Below, one piece after another: positions 55,036-64,000 of a stretch of 64,000 nt of DNA. This DNA is from Melieria omissa (lineage: Eukaryota > Arthropoda > Insecta > Diptera > Ulidiidae): contig OZ020267.1 in assembly GCA_963971225.1 (NCBI GenBank), positions 69,351,718 to 69,415,717 on the forward strand. Reading direction: 5' to 3'. The position numbers and the translations under genes were made by a program. Below the pieces are notes generated by a model. That model had not been told where the DNA came from. It was given only the letters and a program-made list of their open reading frames with translations, and ran no database searches. The first letter of the stretch is position 1. Every line of letters begins with the position of its first letter.

Positions 55036-56445
55036 GTTAAAAATTTACAAATTAAATTGAACAAATCTAACAAACTAATTCAAAAATTGAAAGAATTAAA
55101 AAAATTTTGAAATTAAAAATTAAAAAAAAATTAAAATAAAAATTGAAAATTAACGAAAATAAAAAATATGACAAAAAATCAAAATTTTAATTAAAAAAAA
55201 TTAATTTTAAATGAAATAATATGCAAGTAAAAAATTTTAAAAATAGATTGAAAAAATTTAACTAAGTTTAAATGAAAAATTTGAAGTTTTTAAAAAAATT
55301 TTAAATAAAAAACTAAAATAAAGAATTAAAAAAAAACGTAAAATTAAAAAATAAATAAAATAACAAATAAACAAAAAAAATGAAAAATTAAATTAAAAAT
55401 GAAAGAAAATTAAAAAAATCAATTAAATTATAAATATAGCAAACAATTGAAAATTTTAAAATTAAAAAAAATTTTATTAAATTATAAAATTTCACAACAC
55501 ATGAATAAACAATTCTGAAATGTAAAAAAATGTTCAAATTAAAATAAAAAAAAAGGATTACAACTAAAAACTTCAAAGACTAACCGATTTGGGAATTTTA
55601 TAGAATTATATTAGACAATTTAACGAAATATAAGTGCAAAATATTCAGACAAAACAATTTAAGAATTCAAAGTGTAAGAATAAAAAAATTAAATATTTTT
55701 TTTATAATAAAATACAAATAAAAAATTCAAGGAATAAACAATTTTTTTAAATTAAATCAAATTAAAAAAATTTAAGAATTAATTTATATTCGAAATTTTT
55801 AAAAAATATACATAAGTGAAAAATTTTGCAAAAAAAAAAAATTTTCAAATTCAAAATTGAAAAATTAATAAATAAATAAAAAAAAATACAAAAAAATAAT
55901 AAATAAAAAAATTCAAAAAAAATGTGCAAATTTTAAAGTTTTAAATTTCAAAAATTATTAATTAATATTATATATTAATATTTTAAAAACTTAAAAATTA
56001 AAATGAAATAAAAAAAAATTAAACAGATTTAAAAATTTAACAATTAAATTTAATTAAAATAATAATAATACACAAGTGACTAGTTTTCAGATTTTTTTAA
56101 ATTTTCAAAATTTAATATTTTAGAAAATAGAAAACAAAAAAAAATACAAGTAACATTTTTAAATATTTACATAAAAAATTGTTTACATGAAAGTAAAGTA
56201 AAAACAAAATTTTAAAAATGTATTCTTTATTTTTCAGAAAGCCAACTTTTCAAGTTTAAAAAAACAATAAATTCTAATTATAAAAAAAAAAATTTTCAAT
56301 TTTTAAAATTAAAATAAATTTAAAACAAAATATTAGTGACATAAATTGCAAATTTTAAAAAATTTTCAAAATGTATTCAAAAACCAACTTTTCAAGTCTA
56401 AAAAAGCAATAAATTCTAATTATAATCTAAACAATCCAATCAATT
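55036..56445. repeat. A/T-only low-complexity region
   Basis: About 1.4 kb made largely of AAAATT and TTTAAA permutations without a fixed period. No gene or structured element is seen. Confidence 0.85.
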
Positions 56446-57104
56446 GTCAATACTATTCACACTCCCATTGCTTTTCTTCACTTTGCCAGCAATCGTGAAC
56501 GCCTCTAAAACCCACATATTAAGCTACCCACAACGCAGCTGCCAACAATAGCACACAATTAGTACAATGCATACAACAACAATGTAATCATTAGCACTAA
56601 CAACAACCAACTACAACAACAATAAACAGTATCGTTTAATGTAGCCAAATGCCGCTAAATGATTTCGAAATTGCATTCGAGCGTCAAAATTGTAGCCATT
56701 AAATATTTGATTGCGTACGTGAAGGAAAGAGAAGTGCGGCACGCAAACAATATTTGTAGAGAAGGAAGAAGGGATCGAGAGTGGCATTGCGCACAGACAT
56801 GCGGGTGTCCAATTTATTTCATTGATTGGACATATTCAGTCTAAAGCAATAACAAAAACAACAATTCTAATCTAAACAGGACAACTACAATAAAATATTT
56901 ACTGTACAATTAACAATTCAAATAAGTTTACGATATCAGTGTTTTTCCCATTCGGTATTGACTCAACCTAACAATCGATTTTTACTTTCTCTCTTCTGTT
57001 GAGGCAACCTTTTTATCAGAAAAATCATTCGGTAGTAATCAGTTAGTGTCAGGTGCTGACTATAAGATGAATACTTAAGATAAAATAAAATAAATAAATA
57101 CTAT
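56446..57104. other. non-coding spacer
   Basis: AAC-rich and otherwise unremarkable sequence; the short frame at 56659-56844 has no recognisable features. Confidence 0.55.
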
Positions 57105-57570
57105 ATGTGTGGTCTGGCGTTGTCCTGATGGAACAAAATTACTCTCCCATTGGCAAAAGGTGGCCGCTTCTGAGTGATTGCTTCCGTCAGATAATCCAAT
57201 TGTTGATCATATAGATCCGAATAAAAAGTTTGGTCCTAGAAGATCAGCTCATAGTAGTTGAATCCCTTCGATACCCATCAAACACACGGCAAGTCCTTCC
57301 TGACCATCAATCAGGGCTTGGCCAAAGTTTGCGCTGGTTTACAACGATTCAACTACAAAATTCGTCGTTTCGCGTAGTCGCAAGTGATACTTTTTTCACC
57401 ACCTGTCACCATCCATTCAGAAATTGTTCGATTTTGTGACAATTCAGCAGCAAACCGGAGCTGGAAATTCGATTCAAAATTCTTTTACTTTAACTAGGGT
57501 GGCACCCATAGATTGTTTTGTATCCAATCTTCTGCAAGTGTGACCTGGACAATCGAAACAGTGTTTTATA
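57105..57570 (-). pseudogene. mariner transposase fragment
   Basis: On the minus strand, pieces of a mariner transposase appear in several frames: LWVPP with a degraded continuation, QNRTISEWMVTGGEKS (first catalytic Asp changed to Gly), TLAKPDLMVRKDL, then AITQKRPPFANGRVILFHQDN and ARPHI at the left edge, which retains the second catalytic Asp. The third Asp region and both TIRs are absent. It belongs to a different mariner lineage from the elements at 23882 and 37671, judged by the HQDNARPH motif. It is an old, truncated copy. Confidence 0.85.
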
Positions 57571-58944
57571 GCATTTGTAATTCTTTGGCGTTCTTCTCAG
57601 GGTTAAAAAAGGTAGCCAAACATGACATTAAGTCGCTACTGAGCTTTGCAAGGAACATCAAAATTTTTACATCGACTCAGCAACACTAAGGTGTTGCTAG
57701 GAACCCAACAGGGTCTATGCTTATCCAACTTACCTAACCTGATGAGCTATAAAGAAGCCTCTATTCAATTCTGACTACGGACTCTGAAAGGGATAAGCCA
57801 ACTGCTGCTACCGCAATCCACACTGGTCGCCATTTTAGCTGGCTCCATTACAATGGTTGTTGTTGTTGTTCTTGTTGCTGTTGTTGTTGTTGTTGCTACT
57901 ACTGTTGCTGTGCTCGTAATGGCGGCAATGTCAATTAGCGCGCCGGTCACGTCAGGCATTACACAGACTGTCACCAAACTGCCTGCGCGACCGTCGGGCA
58001 GCATACGAAGTGAGCAAATAAAGAGCAAATGTAAACAAAGCAAAAAAAAACTAATTGTTGTTGTATATTATTGAATTGTTGTTGCTGTGCGATGCGATGC
58101 GTTGAAGGCCAACATTAATTGCGTTAATTAAAAATTAAATTCAAACTCGTTTCTACCCCTCAACGTCAACAAGCCGCTCGTCAATTTGCCATTTTTTTTT
58201 TGTTTTTGTTTTTGCAATTGTAACATCGATTGGCCCCTTTCGCAATAAGAATCGTTCAAGGTCGTGCAGCAAGTTCATTAATGTTGCCACTGCTGGCGAG
58301 CTAAGCGTTTCGTTGCTTTTGTTGTTGTGATTTTTACCTACATATATATACACTTTTTTTATTTGCAATTATTTACTGTTTGTTTTCTTAGCAGCTTAAT
58401 TATCACAACAGCCACACGACCCATGGGCCTATGGTAACGGTAATAAGAACAACAACAATGCGTTTATTTTCAGGGACGCTTAAAAGTTCAGTATGGCAGA
58501 AGCCAGCCATGAAAAGTGTTGTATATTTTTAGGCATTTTCTAAATTCAATTAACGCACTTAATTGACTTCAAATTGGTTTCGAAGAAAACAGCAAATTGA
58601 CGCACAACAACGTCACCGTCTGTGGCCCGAAGAGATAAATATTTTTAATTGCAATTAAATGTGACGCTTAGGTCATTTAATTATAATTCATTTTGCATAC
58701 TTCACGATTAGCGATTAATTTCATTAATGAGCAAAGTTTTGTTCTAATGCAAAGAATGACAAATTGTTGCCTACTGTTTGGGGCAATGGGCAACAATGGC
58801 CATGTAAATGTTTGCAAGGAATGGAAGTATTAGTGGCGACTCAATGGGCGAGGCAACAATTAAAATTGGCCCAAAAGTATGCTAGGAAATTTGTGGGCTA
58901 AAGTTTTGTATAGAAGATGAGGAAAGAAAATTGTGTTGTGGATT
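57571..58944. other. non-coding DNA with a TTG/CTG run and a dispersed-motif copy
   Basis: A minus-strand copy of the dispersed GGGTTCCTAGC-type motif lies at about 57690-57745. The TTG-rich run at 57853-57900 generates poly-Val and poly-Thr frames that are not genes. The block 58380-58760 has several TTAATTA-type sites; nothing more can be said. Confidence 0.55.
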
Positions 58945-59910
58945 TCTGTTAAAAAATTTCAGACCTAGTTCAAAATATTGTACAAATTTTCATGATTACT
59001 GTTTAACACTTTCAGACCAAAGCCTCAGATTTGTGAGAGATTTTAACGGTTTTTGAAATAGTGTAGAAATTTTCTAGATTTCTGTTTAACATTTTCAGAC
59101 CTGAGCTTTAAATGGTTGAGAGATTTTACAAATTTTCAAAATTCCGACTTAATACTTTCAGGCCTGAGCTTTAAGATTAAGAGATTTTTGCAAATTTTTA
59201 CAGAGTAAAGTTATCAACTTTCATGGTTTCTGTTTAACACTTTTAAACCTGAGCCTCAGATTATTGAGAGATTTTAATGATTTTTGACATAGTATAGAAT
59301 ATTTCAAAGTTTCTGTTTAACACTGTCAGAACTGAGCCTCAGATTGAAGAGAGATTTCTGCATATTTTTACAGAGTGAAGTTATCAACTTTCATGATTTC
59401 TGTTCAACACTTTCAAATCTGAGCTTCAGATTGGTGAGAGATATTCATAAATTTGGAATTTGAGTGAATTAACGATCTTACATGATTTCGGTTTAAATCT
59501 TTCAGATCTGAATGACTTAAAAACTTTTCTAATTTCTGTTTAACCCTTTTAGACCTGAGCCTCAGATTGTTAAAGGGTTTTTACGATTTTTGACTTAGTG
59601 TAAAAAGTTTCAAGATTTCTGTTTAACACTTTCAGACCTGAGCTTTGGATTCTTGAGAGATTTTTGCAATTTTTGACATAGTATACAAATTTCTAAGGTT
59701 TCTGTTGAACACTTTTAGACCTGAGCCTCAGATTATTAAAAGATTTTAACGATTTTTTACAGAGTGTACAAACTTTCTTGATTTCGGCTTAACGCTTTCA
59801 GACCTAAGCTTTGGATTGTTGAGAGATTTTTGCAAATTTTTACAAAGTGAATTTACAAACTTTCAGGTTTACTGTTTAACATTTTGAGATCTGAACCTCA
59901 GATTTTGGCA
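58945..59910. repeat. ~85-110-bp satellite array
   Basis: About ten units, each with TTTCTGTTTAACACTTTCAG, ACCTGAGCCTCAGATT, GAGAGATTTT and a segment such as TTTTTGACATAGTGTA or TTTTTACAGAGTGAA. Two unit types, marked by DACATAGT and ACAGAGT, alternate irregularly. No coding potential is present. The array ends where the element at 59916 begins. Confidence 0.9.
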
Positions 59911-59915
59911 CATTG

Positions 59916-60825
59916 CACAGTGATTCGACACCATACAACCGCGGGACAAAATTAGAAGAAGTGATCCGTTCTTCATAAAATTTGGTATACTAGTTAAATA
60001 TCGTCTGCTGAATTGAAATCTCCACTTAGTTTTTCTTAAACTCTTGTAGCTTGGCAATGCCTGAGACTTAAATTTGTAATTTTCGTCGTTTTTGGTGAGC
60101 TATACCAACGAGTGTGTTGGCTAGATTTTTTAGATTTTACATTTAATCGGTAACGTCAACATTGATTATTCCAAAGAGTAACAGAAATTGTCTTAGGTCC
60201 TCTGGTTTTGCAATAAAAACGATAATAATAGATGTATGTTTTGCTTTTTTGCAGTTTTCTCAATTTTTCATGCTGATTGCATACTTTTAGGCATGAAAAA
60301 AAGAAAAATACGTGTTTAGACCACTTTTCAAGTTGAATTATTTTCTGAGATCGGAAGATATAAAGACAGAATGCTTCTTAAAATAAAAAGAAACTAGGAA
60401 CATACTTTCACATACTTTTTAGATATATTCCTCTAAGTTTTCAGATTTTTAATTTTGAAAAATAGTTTGAATTAAAAGTGATGTAAAAGCCTCAACTTAG
60501 CAAATTTTGAGAAAACATTGAAAGCGAAAATTGCCACATCATTTCTTAATTTATATTGAAAGTTCCAGCAACTTTTTGGTACCCATGTATTTTTTCAATT
60601 TTTTTTCCTCGATAGACTAAAAAACTGAAAATATGAGTTTGAATTTTTTTGTGAAAAAAGTTTCAACTTTGAGCCGCTTTTGCACAGACACTAATGGTTT
60701 ATTTGAACAGCATTTTTGGGGTTTTCTTAGTTGGAGTTTTTCTTTCAAATGACATCAAAATCGTTAAATTCTGAGACCATAAATTTTGAATTTTTTGAAT
60801 TTTGTCTATGAAACGAATCACTGTA
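59916..60825. mobile_element. TIR element with heptamer/nonamer-like ends
   Basis: The left end is CACAGTGATTCG and the right end, inverted, TACAGTGATTCG. CATTG flanks both sides (59911-59915 and 60826-60830), a 5-bp duplication. ACAAAATT recurs 23 bp inside the left heptamer-like CACAGTG and 13 bp inside the right one. The 910-bp interior is AT-rich and has no transposase. The 5-bp duplication and CACAGTG ends would fit Transib, but the AT-rich duplication and the imperfect right end do not fit well. Confidence 0.6.
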
Positions 60826-60830
60826 CATTG

Positions 60831-62826
60831 TAACAATTTTTGTCAGAATGAAACATTTTTGTTTATACGTAAATAGTTTCAAACGGATTTTTCGCTTTTT
60901 TTTAATATTTAAATATTTTTGTTTCTTAAAACTTTTGCTTACACGTAAATAGTTTCAAACGTTTTTGTAGGTTTTTTTATCTTAAATATTTTTTTTTAAT
61001 GTTGTTTATACGAAAATAGTTTTTTTATATATTATTTTTTATATTATAAATATTTTTGTTTCTGTTAAAAACGCTTTATACATCAATCGCTTAAATATAA
61101 ATATTTTTTTTTTTAAATCAAACTTTTTCAACTTTTAACTTTATAAATTTTCTTTTCTCTTCCCTTTGAAAGGTCACAATAAAATATGTAAGTTCTCGGG
61201 CAGCTGCAGTCTGCAGCACGTGGCACGCAGCAAAGTGGAAAAAGAGGTATGACAGCGAAATTAGAAAAGCACCGCAATTTAAAGAATGTTTAGCTTATGC
61301 GTCGAAACAGAAAATGCAAAAAAAATATTGTAGAAAACTTTATGGCACTCCATTCCATTTCGTTGGTCGTCAGTTTGCCGCAGCGCCGCAACTTGCTTGG
61401 GGCAAATTTGCAATTTTGCAAACAATGAGGCAAAGCCGCCAAATGCAGCCAAACCGGAGCAACTGCGTCGAGCAAATAACAACAACGCTTCTACAATTTA
61501 ATTAGCAAATGCTCACACACTCACACACACACATAACCATACATGCAAACTTATGCAGCGAACTGAACGCACATGCAGTTGCAGAAATTCCAGAGGTCAC
61601 ATGCGCCGCACACTCGAACCCACACAGATGCATAATGTAAATTTTGAACCTTTGCCAAAACAATCAGAGCGTCGAAATTTCGAGCATGTTAGAGCTAAAC
61701 TGCCAGTGGCTGCGCACATTCCGAGCGGCAAATTAAAGTTTCGCTGTTTGGCGCGTTAAAAAAATCGCTGAAGAGTGGCGCCAGATACACACACACACAC
61801 ACACACGTAGAGCCAATTAGTGTCGCTAACGTCACGTCACGCACGCACACGAAAAATGCGTTGGGAAATTGTGTATTTTCAAGCGTTGCCACATGATCGC
61901 GCCGGTCATGTTGCAGTTGTGCTGTGGTTGTTCTTGTAATTCTGCTGTTATTGCTGTTAGGACAAGTGTGGTGAAAACAACAACAAAAGCATGCATTGTA
62001 AGTGGCATGTTGTGATCGATCATGTTGTGTGTAAACTCAAAAGAAATAAGCAAAGAGACAGAAATGTGGCCACATTGCTATCAAAAATGAAGAAAACGTG
62101 GGAATATTAATTTTATTATTTTTTTGAATATTTTAATTGAGCACTGGACATAGTAAGCCAATAAAACAATAACATAAACACAGTGAATATAACTAAACAA
62201 TAAAAAGAAAAACAAAAAAAGTTGAATATACTCACGCTATACGCTTTTTATACCAAACAAAAATAACAAAAACAAAAAATATTATCACAACAGTTAGAAC
62301 TAGGAACTATGAAGCAATTAAGAGCAATTTGGTAGATATCGCAATTGGGTTACAGCAACAACAAATGCAGATACTAAATCAAAACAAAAACTACAATGTG
62401 TACAGTACACATACAACGATAGCAGCAATAACAATGTTGAGCAATAAAAATGTTAACCAATACAAACTTTTGGCTAGTTTGATGCAAGGACTAAACAGCG
62501 AGCAGATTAGAATTATGATTGGGTTTGTTTTTAAACGAATTCTGTCACAGCTCTATGAACAAGAAATAAGAAGAAGCTAGACTTCATCTTCTATGCACTT
62601 GTCCTGGTTTGTCCAGGAAAAGGATGAACTACTTAGGGAACTTTTTCTAGGCTTCGTAAGGAGCTCAAACTGGTTCAGTGTTTGAGCGATTCAGTTCGTT
62701 CGATTCATTGAAGACTAATCACAGTCTACAAGGCTTTAAAAGGAACTCGCAGGATGCTCAAATTGGATCAGTTGAGACTTTAACCTAAAACTAAGCAACT
62801 TTATTTATGATCGGAAATAATAATTG
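60831..62826. other. non-coding DNA, no gene seen
   Basis: AT-rich at first, with a short degenerate repeat of ACGTAAATAGTTTCAAACG (about 60870 and 60944) and an altered third copy near 61010. It is then more balanced, with CA tracts at 61515-61530 and 61785-61806. Frames here have no recognisable domain. Confidence 0.6.
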
Positions 62827-64000
62827 AATTATTCATTATCCACTATTAATTATTAATTACAAACTATTAATTACTATTTATTAATTATTAAGTATTAGTT
62901 ATTAATAATTAATTATTTATTTATATAATTTTATTTATAATTAATTATTAATTACTAATCAGTTATTAATTATTAATTAAGTATTTATTATTAATCACTG
63001 ATTGTTAATTATTAATTATTAATGATTAATTATACATTATTAATTATTATTTATTAATCATTAATTATTAATTACTAATTACTAATTATTAATTATTAAT
63101 TATTAATTATTAATTATTAATTACTAATTATTAATTATTAATTACTAATTATTAATTATTAATTATTAATTATTAATTATTAATTATTAATTATTAATTA
63201 TTAATTATTAATTATTAATTATTAATTATTAGTTATTAATTATTAATTATTAATTATTAATTATTAATTATTAATAATTAATTATTAATTATTAATTATT
63301 AATTATTAATTATTAATTATTAATTATTAATTATTAATTATTAATTATTAATTATTAATTATTAATTATTAATTATTAATTATTAATTATTAATTATTAA
63401 TTATTAATTATTAATTATTAATTATTAATTATTAATTATTAATTATTAATTATTAATTATTAATTATTAATTATTAATTATTAATTATTAATTATTAATT
63501 ATTAATTATTAATTATTAATTATTAATTATTAATTATTAATTATTAATTATTAATTATTAATTATTAATTATTAATTATTAATTATTAATTATTAATTAT
63601 TAATTGTTAATTATTAATTATTAATTATTAATTATTAATTATTAATTATTAATTATTAATTATTAATTATTAATTATTAATTATTAATTATTAATTATTA
63701 ATTATTAATTATTAATTATTAATTATTAATTATTAATTATTAATTATTAATTATTAATTATTAATTATTAATTATTAATTATTAATTATTAATTATTAAT
63801 TATTAATTATTAATTATTAATTATTAATTATTAATGATTAATGATTAATTATTCATTACTACTCCATATTTATTAATAATTAATTATTAATTCTTAGTTA
63901 TTAATTATTCTTTATTAAGAATTAATTATTAGTTATTAAGTATTGATTATTAATTAGTAATTATTAACTAGAAATTATTAATTATTGATTATTTATTATT
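62827..64000. repeat. heptanucleotide array (TAATTAT)n, runs off the window
   Basis: Degenerate TAATTAT units from about 62827 become almost perfect between 63061 and 63834, then degenerate again to the window end. Isolated substitutions occur (for example near 63232 and 63606). The true length is unknown because the window stops inside it. Confidence 0.95.

Noticed and set aside
59916..60825. Real V(D)J-type recombination signals
   Set aside because: Flies have no RAG system; the similarity is at most that of transposon ends and may be partly chance.

Overview
The window reads as nuclear DNA of a higher fly (Diptera: Brachycera). Support comes from the abundant CAA/TTG and CA/TG runs, the AT-rich spacers, and the transposon families: mariner, Transib-like, hAT, TTAA-type, RNase H-bearing LINEs and tRNA-derived SINEs. 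A true fruit fly (Tephritidae) is my guess from overall style and is not proven. I found no conserved housekeeping gene, so the window is probably intergenic or deep intronic sequence with one small gene cluster.

Layout. 1-10.9 kb: non-coding DNA with a degenerate tandem array (2.1-4.05 kb), a long-TIR element (6192-7171), a SINE (7701-8034), a tandem duplication split by a fold-back MITE (8567-8758), and a solo LTR with 4-bp target duplications (9676-10131, minus). 10.94-15.74 kb: a 4.8-kb hexanucleotide array, (GTCTAA)n flanking 772 near-perfect GTCTAT units. 15.7-23.9 kb: non-coding DNA, then a satellite array invaded by a SINE, itself invaded by a Transib-like element with bipartite, recombination-signal-like ends and a CGCCG duplication. 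23.9-25.2 kb: a full-length decayed mariner. 29.3-30.5 kb: a pentanucleotide array with an internal block duplication. 32.3-34 kb: a TTAA-type MITE and a LINE remnant.

34.4-41.6 kb is the part most likely to hold host genes: a dispersed family of three related small secreted-peptide loci. Gene A (40262-40546) and gene B (40990-41394) each have a signal-peptide exon, one phase-0 intron of about 65 bp, and an aromatic amphipathic segment. B adds a tryptophan/proline-rich tail. The third locus (34794-35030) shares the promoter block and signal-peptide homology, but has no intron and reads ATA where the relatives have ATG. A SINE, a hAT MITE and a mariner carrying another transposon lie between the loci.

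41.6-52.3 kb: a LINE interrupted by a SINE; a 2.8-kb DNA transposon with matching TIRs and a 625-residue transposase frame broken by one stop codon; a satellite array invaded by another LINE; and a further, internally deleted LINE. 52.3-64 kb: non-coding DNA, a mariner fragment, a roughly 90-bp satellite, an element with heptamer/nonamer-like ends, and a heptanucleotide array running off the window end.

The transposon calls rest on visible TIRs, target duplications and protein motifs. The peptide family is read from gene structure and mutual similarity. No database was searched, so family names and novelty claims are provisional.
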